From positions 1 through 64,000 of the forward strand of contig CAYRVX010000026.1 of the NCBI GenBank assembly GCA_964427875.1: a DNA stretch of 64,000 bases, given 5' to 3'. Both the position numbers and the translations under genes were made by a program. This stretch comes from CAYRVX01 sp964427875 (lineage in GTDB: Bacteria > Planctomycetota > Phycisphaerae > SM23-33). The notes under the pieces are model-generated. The model did not search any database, was not told where the DNA came from, and saw only the letters and a list, made by a program, of their open reading frames with translations. Shown piece by piece: positions 52,411-61,067 of this stretch (positions are counted from its first letter, which is position 1; the number at the start of each line of letters is the position of its first letter).

Positions 52411-53162
52411 GCATGCCTGTTGACATTTCGGCCTTCGACGACGTGATGCCCGACGCTGTTCGGCACTTCTGGCAGGCCAGGATGCGCGCGGCGGATCGCC
52501 AAAAAAGCAAAGGCGTCTCAGACCAGGGCAACCGTGCCGGCGTCACCGCCGGGAGGAACCTCGACGGGTTCATTGCGATGGTGCAGCAGCTCGTCGTCAG
52601 CAACGGCATAACCGGCGCGGAAGTCTACACGCAAGGCAGGAACGAGCTGGCGGTGCCGGGCTTCTATAGGCCGATAAAGAGCTGGGACTTGCTTGTCGTC
52701 AGCCAAGCCCGGCTGCTCGCCGCCGTCGAGTTCAAGTCTCAGGTCGGGCCGTCCTTCGGAAACAACTTCAACAACCGGGTGGAGGAGGCGCTTGGGAATG
52801 CAGCAGACCTCAACACGGCGTTCCGCGAAGGCGCTTTTGGCGACAGCCCCAAGCCATTCCTCGGCTACTTCTTCGTCCTGGAGGAGTGCAGCAAGTCAAC
52901 GACCGCAGTCCGGTTCACTTCGCCGCACTTCCCGGCGCTGCCGGAATTCGAGAACACCAGCTATGCCGCAAGGTACGAGATCCTTTGCCGGAAGCTGGTG
53001 CAGGAGCGGCTGTACGACGACGACGCCCTGGTCCTGACTGACAGAGATGCCGCCACCACGGGCCGGTGGCGAAGCGCAAGCGACTTGACGAGCCCGCGCC
53101 GGTTTGCGGCCACTTTGGCCGGGAAGATAGCAGGCATGGCTCTTGAAGGTCCCAAGGCATGA
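52407..53162 (+). CDS. Type II restriction endonuclease, PaeR7I/XhoI-like
   Basis: 251 residues. It has the PaeR7I family text SDQGNRAGVTAGRNLDGFIA, the PD-(D/E)xK core SWDLLVV...AVEFKSQ, and QVGPSFGNNFNNRVEEALGN just after it. PaeR7I and XhoI cut C^TCGAG; specificity here is inferred from the family and not visible in the sequence. Length agrees with PaeR7I (about 246). The gene starts inside the methyltransferase stop codon region, so the toxin is made only after the protective enzyme's gene is read. Confidence 0.88.
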   Translation: MSMPVDISAFDDVMPDAVRHFWQARMRAADRQKSKGVSDQGNRAGVTAGRNLDGFIAMVQQLVVSNGITGAEVYTQGRNELAVPGFYRPIKSWDLLVVSQARLLAAVEFKSQVGPSFGNNFNNRVEEALGNAADLNTAFREGAFGDSPKPFLGYFFVLEECSKSTTAVRFTSPHFPALPEFENTSYAARYEILCRKLVQERLYDDDALVLTDRDAATTGRWRSASDLTSPRRFAATLAGKIAGMALEGPKA

Positions 53163-53307
53163 GCAGGGACGAGACGGCGCCCGTGTGCCTCGGGCGCATT
53201 CGTGGCGTTCGCGGGCTTTACTTCAAGGGGCGTTCCTGCTCTAATCTCCGGCACGATTCTGCCGGCATCGCGTATTCGAGACGCCTGTCATTTGCAAGGA
53301 GCATTTC

Positions 53308-54408
53308 ATGCAGCCAACGAATGAAAGCAGACTTCCCCGTTTCCTCATGAGCACATCGCTTGTCCTGGCCGGGGCCCTCGTGTCGGCCGGGTGTGAGTAC
53401 CTCGCCATCAACACGCCGCCCGGCGGGCTGAAGAAACCCACCATCGCCCTGGACCTCCCCGAGAAGTACAACACGCCCGACGGCATGACGGTGGACAGGG
53501 ACGGCAGCATCCTCCTGTCGGTGCCCAACTCCAACGACCCGAACTACCCCGCCAAGATACTGAGGATCGGCCCGGACGACGAGATCTCCGAGGTCGTCAC
53601 GCTACCGAAGCACCCGGAGACGGGCACGTACTGCGGCCCGCTGGGGGTGGCCGTCGGCTCCGACGGCAACCTCTACGTGGCCGACAACCAGGCCTTCGGC
53701 ACCGAGGAGCACAAGTCGCGGCTGCTGCGAGTCGTGATGAAGGGCGGCAAGGGCGTCAAGGTCGAGGCCGTGGTCACCGGTTTCATCATGTCCAACGGCG
53801 TCTGCTGCCGCGGGGATCGCGTCTACGTCTGCGAAACGAAGTTCGACCCGAGCGTCTATCCCCTGGCCAGCGGGGTGTACAGCTTCAAGCTCTCCGAGCT
53901 CAAGGGCGCCAGGCCGATCGCCCTGAAGCCCGGCGGCGACGAGCGCTATCTCGTCATGAAGTTCACGACGAAGAACAAGGCGTGGCAGGTCGGGGCCAAC
54001 GGGATCGGCTTCGGCCTCGACGGCAGCCTGTTCGTCTGCAACTTCGGCGACGCCCAGCTCATCAAGGCCGCTCTCAACGCCGACGGCACCAAGGCCGTCT
54101 CGCAGGAGGTCTTCGCCGAGAAGTCCGGCGTGCTCTGCTGCGACGGGCTGAGCGTCTGCCCGAAGACCGGCGACGTCTTCATCGCCGACTTCCTCGGCAA
54201 CGCCCTGCACCGCGTCTGCTGCAAGACCGGCAAGGTCACGACCCTCGCCAAGAACGGCAACACCGACGGCTCCGCCGGCGCGCTCGACCGGCCTTCCGAA
54301 CCGTGCGTCCGCGGCAAGAAGGTCTACGTGGCCAACATCGACCTGGCCCTGGCCGGCAACACCTACGACAAGCCGCACACCGTCTCAGTCATCAAGCTCG
54401 AAGACTGA
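53308..54408 (+). CDS. SMP-30/gluconolactonase-like secreted lipoprotein
   Basis: 366 residues with a lipoprotein signal (ALVSAGCEYLA; Cys about 29). A six-bladed propeller follows with repeated DG...V..N....I segments (PDGMTVDRDGSILLSVPNSN, GVAVGSDGNLYVADN, GIGFGLDGSLFVCNF, TGDVFIADFLGNALHRV). SMP-30 relatives hydrolyse lactones or act as calcium-binding sensors; the usual Glu/Asn/Asp metal set is only partly visible. AAGGAG precedes the ATG. A repeat element begins 7 bases after the stop. Confidence 0.82.
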   Translation: MQPTNESRLPRFLMSTSLVLAGALVSAGCEYLAINTPPGGLKKPTIALDLPEKYNTPDGMTVDRDGSILLSVPNSNDPNYPAKILRIGPDDEISEVVTLPKHPETGTYCGPLGVAVGSDGNLYVADNQAFGTEEHKSRLLRVVMKGGKGVKVEAVVTGFIMSNGVCCRGDRVYVCETKFDPSVYPLASGVYSFKLSELKGARPIALKPGGDERYLVMKFTTKNKAWQVGANGIGFGLDGSLFVCNFGDAQLIKAALNADGTKAVSQEVFAEKSGVLCCDGLSVCPKTGDVFIADFLGNALHRVCCKTGKVTTLAKNGNTDGSAGALDRPSEPCVRGKKVYVANIDLALAGNTYDKPHTVSVIKLED

Positions 54409-54415
54409 GCGGCGA

Positions 54416-54527
54416 AAAAGGGGACGGGAGTCTTTTTGTTGCCGAGGCAAATCATTTGAAATGAAGGTTTTACAGCGCCGCAGCCTTCGGCAAGCGGGCC
54501 CAAAAAAAGACTCCCGTCCCCTTTTTT
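54416..54527. repeat. Palindromic element, type A interior
   Basis: A forward arm (core 54420-54432) and an inverted arm (54509-54521) enclose 76 bases starting GTTGCCGAGGCAAATCATTT and ending AGCGGGCCCAAAAAA. The interior is shared with the next copy at 54.8 kb and with no other. It lies directly after the SMP-30-like gene. Confidence 0.85.
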
Positions 54528-54604
54528 CGGCCGCACGGGGAGCACTTGGGCTATTTCAAAACCCAATCTTGAAACAGCCCACATCTTCTGATAGCATTTC
54601 GTGG

Positions 54605-54779
54605 ATGATCCGGCGCGATTTGACAGATCGACTTCAGGCGGCGGCGCGGTCCTTCCCGGCCGTGACGGTCACCGGGCCCCGTCAGAGCGGCAAGTCCACG
54701 CTGTGCCGGGCCGTCTTCCCCAGGCACACTTACGTCACACTCGAAGCCCCCGACGTGCGGTCGTTCGCCCTGGAACCGA
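54605..54779 (+). pseudogene. AAA ATPase (DUF4143-type), N-terminal fragment
   Basis: 58 codons: MIRRDLTDRLQAAARSFPAV, then Walker A as VTGPRQSGKSTLCRAVFP and YVTLEAPDVRSFALEP. This is the start of an AAA_14/DUF4143 ATPase of about 400 residues. The frame then runs into the palindromic repeat (encoding KKGTGVF...), and the next gene begins right after it. The missing C-terminal 340 or so residues show that the repeat is joined to a deletion. Confidence 0.8.
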
Positions 54780-54920
54780 AAAAGGGGACGGGAGTCTTTT
54801 TGTTGCCGAGGCAAATCATTTTGAATTACTGTCTTACAGCGCCGCCGCCTTCAGCAAGCGGGCCCAAAAAAAGACTCCCGTCCCCTTTTTCTCCCCAAAA
54901 AGACTCCCGTCCCCTTTTCT
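54780..54920. repeat. Palindromic element, type A interior plus extra arm
   Basis: Forward arm (core 54784-54796), a 76-base interior nearly identical to that of the copy 360 bases upstream, an inverted arm (54873-54885), then a further inverted arm (54902-54914). It cuts off the AAA ATPase fragment and ends 11 bases before the M42 peptidase ATG. Confidence 0.87.
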
Positions 54921-54930
54921 GGAATACGAA

Positions 54931-55974
54931 ATGAAGCTACTCAAACGACTGTGTGAAACACCGGGGGTCTCCGGCTTCGAGCAGGAGGTGCAGGGCATCG
55001 TCCTTGGCGAGCTGGAGCGAAGCTGCGACGACGTGCACACCGACCGCGTCGGGAACGTCATCGGCCGCAAGAAGGCCGTCAAACGGCCCTCCCGGAAGAA
55101 GCCGCTGAAGGTCATGTTCGCCGCCCACGTCGATGAGATCGGCTTCATGGTCAGGCACATCGACGACGAGGGCTTCATCAGTTTCGCGCCCATCGGCGGC
55201 TTCGATCCGCGGCTGCTCCTGGGGCGAAGGGTCCTCGTCCACGGCCGCAAGGACGTCAGGGGGGTGATCGCCCCTCAGCCCGGCTGCATCCTGACGGCGG
55301 AGGACAAGAAGAAGGTCGTCGAGATCAAGGACATGGTCATCGACGCGGCCATGCCCGCTGAGGAGGTCTGCAAGCTCGTCTGCATCGGGGACGTGATCAG
55401 CCTCGACCAGGACTTCCGGCAGATGAACGCCAGGGTGGTGACGGGCAGGAACTTCGACGACCGCGTCGGCGTGTACTGCATGCTGGAGGCGATGAAACGG
55501 ATCGCGAGCAACCGCGTGGAGGTCTATGCCGTCAGCACGGTCCAGGAGGAGGTGGGCCTTCGCGGCGTGCCCGCGGCGGCCTTCTCGGTCGAGCCGGACA
55601 TCGGGATCGCCATAGACGGCAGCCTGGCCTCCGACGTGCCGTACGCCTCCGCAAAGGACAAGCACTGCTTCCTCGGGCGCGGCACGGGCGTCTACATCAT
55701 GGATCGACTGACCATCGGGCATCCCGAGCTGGTCCGCACGCTGATCGACCTGTGCGAGAAGCACGAGATCAAGTACCAGCGCAACATCGGGGGCGGCACG
55801 GACGCCTCCGCCATTCAGCGGAGCAAGCTCGGCGCCCTGTGCACGACGATCGGGGCGCCCACCCGCTACATGCACTCCACCGTGCAGTTGTGCCACCTGG
55901 ACGACATCGAGCAGACGATCCTGCTGCTGAAGGTCTTCGCGGAGCACGCGCACGAGATGGACAGCAGACAGTGA
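54931..55974 (+). CDS. M42-family glutamyl aminopeptidase
   Basis: 347 residues. It has the M42/M20-type co-catalytic metal site: LKVMFAAHVDEIGFMV (first His/Asp), GRNFDDRVGVYCMLEAMKRI, catalytic TVQEEVGLRG (Glu-Glu) and the last His in YMHSTVQL. Family members form tetrahedral or dodecameric cytoplasmic complexes that trim peptides and are often annotated as endoglucanase (CelM). The start is the ATG 11 bases after the repeat; a weak AATACGAA lies before it, so the repeat's edge may supply its translation or transcription signals. Confidence 0.92.
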   Translation: MKLLKRLCETPGVSGFEQEVQGIVLGELERSCDDVHTDRVGNVIGRKKAVKRPSRKKPLKVMFAAHVDEIGFMVRHIDDEGFISFAPIGGFDPRLLLGRRVLVHGRKDVRGVIAPQPGCILTAEDKKKVVEIKDMVIDAAMPAEEVCKLVCIGDVISLDQDFRQMNARVVTGRNFDDRVGVYCMLEAMKRIASNRVEVYAVSTVQEEVGLRGVPAAAFSVEPDIGIAIDGSLASDVPYASAKDKHCFLGRGTGVYIMDRLTIGHPELVRTLIDLCEKHEIKYQRNIGGGTDASAIQRSKLGALCTTIGAPTRYMHSTVQLCHLDDIEQTILLLKVFAEHAHEMDSRQ

Positions 55975-56023
55975 GGGCCCATCCGGCCGGCGGTCGGCGA
56001 GACGTAAAGCGGAGGAGTGAGTG

Positions 56024-57301
56024 ATGACATGCAGTCGGATCGCGGGGCGGATCGCCGCGGCTTGGGTCCTCTGCGCGGCGTCGGGGGCCGGGGGGCAGGA
56101 GTGGACGCGGTTCCGCGGCCCCAACGGCCGGGGAATCAGCCATGCCAAAACCATCCCCGTTCGCTGGACGCAGCGCGAGGTCAACTGGCGCGTCGAGCTT
56201 GCGGGAGGGGGCGAATCGTCGCCCGTGGTCTGGGGCGAGAGGGTGTTCGTGACCTGCGACCACCGGACGTTGGGCAGCCGCATGCTCGCGGCCCGGCGCG
56301 CCTCCGACGGCAAGCTGCTCTGGCGCAAGCAATACCCGCCGGTGCGATACTCGCTGCACGGGCGCAACAGCTACGCCGCGGCCACGCCGGCCGTGGACGC
56401 CAACCACGTCTACGCCCTCTGGACGACGCCGCAGAAGACGCGGCTGGTGGCGCTCGGCCACGACGGCGCGGAGGTCTGGCAGAGCACGTTTCCCGGCGTG
56501 CACTGCCCGCACGGCGCGGCCACCTCTCCGATCATCGTGGGCGACATGGTGGTCTTCACCCGCGAGCACGAGCGCCAGGGCCCGGACCCGAGCAGTTGGG
56601 TCGCGGTGGACCGCGAGACCGGCAAGAAGCGCTGGGAGCTCCCGCGGGAGACGTGCATCAAGACGGCCTACTCGACGCCGTGCCTGTTCGCCCCGAAGGG
56701 CCGGGCGCCGCGGCTCATCTTCACGAGCCTGGCCCACGGCATGACGGCAGTCGACCCGCAGACGGGGAAGGTGCAATGGGAGCTGAAGTCGGCCTTCCGG
56801 TGGCGCGTGGTGGCCTCGCCGATCCTCGCCGGCGGGCTGCTGATCGGAAGCTGCGGGCAGAACTACGTGGCCGTCCGCCCGCCCGCGACGGCTTCCGGCC
56901 GACCGACGGTGGCCCGCGAGAAGGGCCCGTACTCCTACTGCCCCACGCCGCTGGCGAAGGACGGGCTGCTGTTCATCTTCCGGGACGACGGGCGCGTCTA
57001 CTGCTTGCGCGGCGCCACGGGCGAGGAGCTCTGGCAGGCCAAGCCCGCCGGGCGGTTCGGGGGCTCCCCGGTGTGGGTGGACGGCCGGCTTTACTGCATC
57101 ACGATGGACGGCAACGTCGTCGTGATCCGGGCCGCCGGGGAGTACGAGCTGCTGGCGGTCAACCCGCTGGGCGAAAAGAGCCAGGCCACTCCCGCCGTGG
57201 CCGGCGGACGGATGTACCTCCGCACGTGGACACACCTGATCTGCGTCGGCGGAAAGGCGGCCGCGGCTTCCCCGAGCTCGCAGCCGAGCCCCGGTGGATG
57301 A
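56024..57301 (+). CDS. Exported PQQ-like beta-propeller protein
   Basis: About 425 residues with a signal peptide (about 1-25) and the opening QEWTRFRGPNGRGISHAKTI. Blades repeat the pattern A.D..TG...W (for example AVDRETGKKRWELPRE and AVDPQTGKVQWELKSA). It has the same layout as the propeller at 43.7-44.9 kb. A GTG at 56021 is an alternative start; the ATG has GGAGG 8 bases before it. The gene ends in a Ser/Pro tail and is followed by a palindromic repeat copy. Confidence 0.88.
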   Translation: MTCSRIAGRIAAAWVLCAASGAGGQEWTRFRGPNGRGISHAKTIPVRWTQREVNWRVELAGGGESSPVVWGERVFVTCDHRTLGSRMLAARRASDGKLLWRKQYPPVRYSLHGRNSYAAATPAVDANHVYALWTTPQKTRLVALGHDGAEVWQSTFPGVHCPHGAATSPIIVGDMVVFTREHERQGPDPSSWVAVDRETGKKRWELPRETCIKTAYSTPCLFAPKGRAPRLIFTSLAHGMTAVDPQTGKVQWELKSAFRWRVVASPILAGGLLIGSCGQNYVAVRPPATASGRPTVAREKGPYSYCPTPLAKDGLLFIFRDDGRVYCLRGATGEELWQAKPAGRFGGSPVWVDGRLYCITMDGNVVVIRAAGEYELLAVNPLGEKSQATPAVAGGRMYLRTWTHLICVGGKAAAASPSSQPSPGG

Positions 57302-57367
57302 ACCGACGAGGTGCCCTCGGCATCGGGGCGGCGCGGCGGCGTGCCGTCCTCGACGCATACGGCCGCG

Positions 57368-57474
57368 AAAAAGGGGACGGGAGTCTTTTTTGTGATGCAT
57401 CGCCTCTGTATGTAGGATCTTGCAGCACCAGATGAGCAGTGAACCTCGCGGAAAAGACTCCCGTCCCCTTTTTC
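57368..57474. repeat. Palindromic element, type B interior
   Basis: A forward arm (core 57373-57385) and an inverted arm (57456-57468) enclose about 70 bases beginning GTGATGCATCGCCTCTGTAT. It lies between two convergent propeller genes; on the minus strand it begins a few bases after the TGA of the broken gene. Confidence 0.87.
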
Positions 57475-57478
57475 GTCG

Positions 57479-59410
57479 TCACTTGCGGGCTGAGCCGCCC
57501 CGGGGTCCCTTGCGCAGGTCGTAGCAGTAGATGGCGTCGGCACCGCGGATGAGGAGGCGGCCGTCCACGCAGGGATGCGAGCACTGGGGGTGATACGACG
57601 TGCCGTGCGGGTGCGGCGGCGGCCAGGGGTCGCCGAGCTGCTTCAGCACGCCGCGTCTGGGATCGGCCCGGAAGTACGTCAGCTCCGTTGGGCTGTGCGA
57701 GCCGTCGCGGTCCACGATCACGCAGCCGTCGGCGTAGACCATCGTGGCGCCGGCCGAGGCGAGGCCGTAGTCCGCGGCCGCGACGATCCTGCCCGTGGCG
57801 ACCTCGATGCACAGCAGCTTGGGGCCGATCAGGCGGGCGTAGAGAAAGCCGTCCGCGACCGCCGGCGGCTGCTCCTTCCACCAGCCGCGCTCGACGGGCA
57901 AGGTCCACCAGTGCTTGCAGCCGTCGGGGCTGATGTTGGGCGCGAAAAAGGGGACGGGAGTCTTTTTTGTGATGCATCACCTCTGTATGTAGGATCTTGC
58001 AGCACCAGATGCGCAGTGAACCTCGCGGAAAAGACTCCCGTCCCCTTTTTCGTCGTCGGGGTCCCTTGCGCAGGCCGTAGCAGTAGATGGCGTCGGCGCC
58101 GGGGATGCGCCAGAGCTCCTTGCCCGTTTCGGCGTCGAAGGCCAGCAGGCCGCACGCGCCGTGCGAGGTGAAGTCCGGCAGGACCACGACGCCGTCGGCG
58201 ACGGTCGGGGCGCCGCCGAAGTCGCGGTTGAAGGTCAGCCTGCCGTACCGTCGTTCCTTGAGGGCGACCTTCTTGGCCGCCTCGATCGCGAAGTGGCGCC
58301 GCCCGATGCTCGACTGCCAGACCTCCCTGCCCGTGTCGGCATCGAGGCAGTACACCCGCCCGGTGGAGCCGACGGCGTAGACCTTGCCCTTCGAGATGCA
58401 TGGCGTGACGTTGCACGGCCCGGCCTTGGAGTCGTGCCAGTTGGCGCCGGCGCCCTTGTAGACGGTGCGCCACCGTGTCCGGCCGCTGCGGCCGTCGATG
58501 CAGGCGATCACGTCATCGGCCGCGATGCGCCACAGGTCCGGCTCCCAGCGAGGCAGGGGCCTGCCCTTGGCCTTCTGGCGGCGCTGCTCGAGGAGCTTCT
58601 CGTCGACGGCCTCGCCGCTGGGCATCAGGTAGTAGACGTACACGCTGCCGCCGGCCACCACCGGGCTGGCCCCCCCCCGCTGCCCGGCAGCAAGGGGAGG
58701 CGTCCGCTGTCCTCGGCGATCACGCCGTACCGCGGCGACTGGGCCTTGCCGCTGCCGAACCGCTCCTGGCTCTTCCAGAGGAGCCGCGCTTCGGCGGGGT
58801 CGTCAACGAGCCGGTGGCCGGACGGCTGGGCGGCGAAGTTGCAGCCCGGCCCGTACCACGCCGGCCAGCTCTTCGAGGCGTCCAGCGGATCGTTCCGCCC
58901 GGCGATCTCGTCCCACGTGACGAAGCGTGCAGTGACCGGCACGTGGGCGCCGCCGGAGCTGCACGTCGCCGTCAGCGTCTCTCCCTGCCGCCTCAGCTCG
59001 ACGTCGAGGAACCGGCTGCCTCGCGGCGTGCCCATGCCCCTGGCCGGGCCGCCGCGCGCGAGCTTGCTCAAGATGATGCGCCCCTTCCAGCCGTTCGCCG
59101 TCCGATCCAGCAGGTACCCCTCACTGACGTACGGATGACCGCCGGGCACCAGGAAGCTCTGTGTGATGCTCCCCCGCCGCTGCATCAGGCGGACGGCCGC
59201 CACCTCGCTGGCGCCGCCGGACGCGGTCAGCGTGAACCGCAGTTCGATCAGGGGTCCCGCCAAGCCGGTCTCGTAGGCGGGCGACGCGGCCACGTACGCC
59301 GATGTAGACTGCTCGCGAGCACTGTGGGCTTCGCCGGCCGTCAGGACCACGACCACACCCAGGCTGCAAAACAGCGCCGGGCGGATCCGCTTGTGCGCTT
59401 GCTCTGCCAT
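57479..59410 (-). pseudogene. PQQ-like propeller gene, broken by a frameshift and a repeat insertion
   Basis: The gene once ran from the ATG at 59410 (signal peptide about 1-27, then ESTSAYVAASPAYETGLAGP) to the TGA at 57479. Two lesions break it. First, a run of nine G on the coding strand (58670-58678) shifts the frame; seven or ten G would join PLLPGSGG to SPVVAGGSVYVYYLMPSG. Second, a type B palindromic element at 57944-58051 interrupts the propeller: the coding resumes after it as APNISPDGCKHWW in another frame. The last blade text (GADAIYCYDLRKGP) also occurs, nearly identical in DNA, right beside the insertion. Three pieces remain: 59410-58680, 58661-58057 and 57943-57479. Confidence 0.8.
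57944..58051. repeat. Palindromic element, type B interior, inside a gene
   Basis: Core arms at 57950-57962 and 58033-58045; the interior matches the copy 580 bases away at all but two or so bases. The copy has landed in a propeller gene. About 40 bases next to it (58058-58097) are nearly identical to those next to the other copy (57502-57541), so flanking gene sequence was carried along or copied. Confidence 0.87.
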
Positions 59411-59551
59411 TGCGTTTCTCCAGTTATCGACCGCGCGGTGACTGCCGGAACGTAGTCGCGGGATGGCGGGGTGTCAACGCAGTTGCGGGGTGGCGAGCGG
59501 GGAGGTGCCTGCGTTTCCCGCCCATTCGCTTGCGCTCATGGGCGGGCGTTT

Positions 59552-60580
59552 TCAGGCGTTCCGCTCGGCGGCCTGGGCGATCTCGCCGTAGAGGACGACG
59601 CGGTCCTTTCCGGCCGCCTTTGCGGCGTAAAGCGCCCGGTCGGCCATGGACACCAGCATGTCGGCGCTGGCGGGGAAATCGGCCCGAACCGAGGCGATGC
59701 CGACCGAAAGGGCCAGCGGGAAGGAGAAGTCCACATGCCGGCCGATCTCAAGGGCCACCCGCTCGCGAAGGCGCCCGGTGACGGCCAGCGCCTCCCGGCA
59801 GCTCGTGCTCGGCAGCAGGAGCACGAACTCATCGCCGCCGTACCTCGCGGCCGTGTCGCTCAGGCGAAGCATCTGGCGAATCGCCCTCGCCGTGATCACG
59901 AGGATCTCGTCGCCCAACTGGTGGCCCACCGTGTCGTTGAGCTGCTTGAAGTGATCGAGGTCGCACATGCAGCACGTCAGGTCGCGCTCGTATCGCACGG
60001 CCTCGCTGAACTGGCGCTCCAGGTCCCCGGCGAACTGCCGGCGATTGGACAGGCCGGTCAGGTGGTCCGTCGTGGCCATCGTCTGGAGCTTCTCCAGCGA
60101 CTCCTCCAACTGGGCGTTCTTGTCCTTCAGCTCCTCGAGCATCCGCTCGAGCTGGACGCGGAGCCGTTCGTTCTCGCTCTTGACGCGGTGCTGGCTGATG
60201 GACTTCTCGATCACGACGGGAATGGCGAAGAGGTAGTCGCCCAGCTTGACGACGTAGTCCTGTGCCCCCCGCTTGATCGCCTCGGCCGCCAGGGCGGAAT
60301 CGTTCTCCCCGGTAACGAAGACGACCGGCAGGTCGGCGGCGGCGAGGATCTCCTCCAGCAGGCGGATCCCCTCGACGTCCGGGAGGTGGTAGTCCAGAAG
60401 CACTACGTCGAACGCCGCCAGGTCCTCGGCGAGGCATTCCCCGCCGGTGCCGACGCCGACGATGTCCGGCTCGACGTCCGGTCCGTAGTGTATCCTCACG
60501 GTCTCACGGAGCAGGCTCCGCTGGTCGGGGTCGTCCTCGACGATGAGCACGCGGGGGCAGTCCACGGCCGGGTCAGTCAT
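59552..60580 (-). CDS. Response regulator with GGDEF diguanylate cyclase
   Basis: 342 residues. The N-terminal receiver has VLIVEDDPDQ and the phospho-acceptor Asp63 (LLDYHLPD), with Lys in YVVKLGD. A coiled-coil linker (about 125-165) leads to a GGDEF domain with TDHLTGLSNRR, the intact active site RYGGDEFVLLLP and the inhibitory I-site RLSD five residues before it. It makes c-di-GMP when phosphorylated and is feedback-inhibited. The ATG lies inside the upstream response regulator's last codons (8-base overlap), so it is co-translated with the histidine kinase operon. Confidence 0.93.
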   Translation of the reverse strand: MTDPAVDCPRVLIVEDDPDQRSLLRETVRIHYGPDVEPDIVGVGTGGECLAEDLAAFDVVLLDYHLPDVEGIRLLEEILAAADLPVVFVTGENDSALAAEAIKRGAQDYVVKLGDYLFAIPVVIEKSISQHRVKSENERLRVQLERMLEELKDKNAQLEESLEKLQTMATTDHLTGLSNRRQFAGDLERQFSEAVRYERDLTCCMCDLDHFKQLNDTVGHQLGDEILVITARAIRQMLRLSDTAARYGGDEFVLLLPSTSCREALAVTGRLRERVALEIGRHVDFSFPLALSVGIASVRADFPASADMLVSMADRALYAAKAAGKDRVVLYGEIAQAAERNA

Positions 60581-61067
60581 CTCCAACGTCCTCGCGGTCG
60601 GCCGGGCACAACACCCGGCCCGCGGCGCCGCGCTGGCGGCGCATCCAGTGGTGTACGGATCGGGTCACGACGGCCAGGAACCGTCTGGGCTCGGCCGGCT
60701 TGACCACGTAGCCGGCGGCCCCGTTCCGCAGGGCTTCCTGCTTTTCCTCCTCATCGTCCAGGCCCGTCAGCATGACCACGGGGATGTCTCTCAGCGCCGG
60801 GTCGGACCGGATGGCCTTGAGGACTTCCCGGCCGCTGAGCCCGGGCATTTCGATGTCCAGGTAGACCAGGTCCGGCCGGGGCGAGTGGGCAAACGCGCCG
60901 AGGCGCCGCAGGAAGTCCAGGGCCTCCCGGCCGTCGGCGGCCTCGCACACCTCGGCGCGCGAGGCGGCTGCGGTGATCACGTCCCGGATGAGCATTCGGC
61001 AGTCCGGGTCGTCATCCACCAGCAGGACGGTAATCGGCCTGGAGGCTCTCGGCGTCTGCACGTTCAT
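60573..61067 (-). CDS. Single-domain response regulator (Rcp/CheY-like)
   Basis: 164 residues. It has the acidic pair LLVDDDPDCR (about 15-24), the phospho-acceptor Asp71 in LVYLDIEMPG, Thr in VVMLTGLDDE and Lys in GYVVKPAEPR. The longer loops are like Rcp1-type regulators paired with phytochrome-like or hybrid kinases. It has no output domain, so it probably relays phosphate or binds a partner. Its start lies within the kinase gene's last codons (56-base overlap), and its end overlaps the GGDEF gene. Confidence 0.92.
   Translation of the reverse strand: MNVQTPRASRPITVLLVDDDPDCRMLIRDVITAAASRAEVCEAADGREALDFLRRLGAFAHSPRPDLVYLDIEMPGLSGREVLKAIRSDPALRDIPVVMLTGLDDEEEKQEALRNGAAGYVVKPAEPRRFLAVVTRSVHHWMRRQRGAAGRVLCPADREDVGDD

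Noticed and set aside
54416..54920. CRISPR array
   Set aside because: The repeated cores alternate in orientation, spacing differs, and interiors recur; there are no cas genes. They are inverted-repeat elements.
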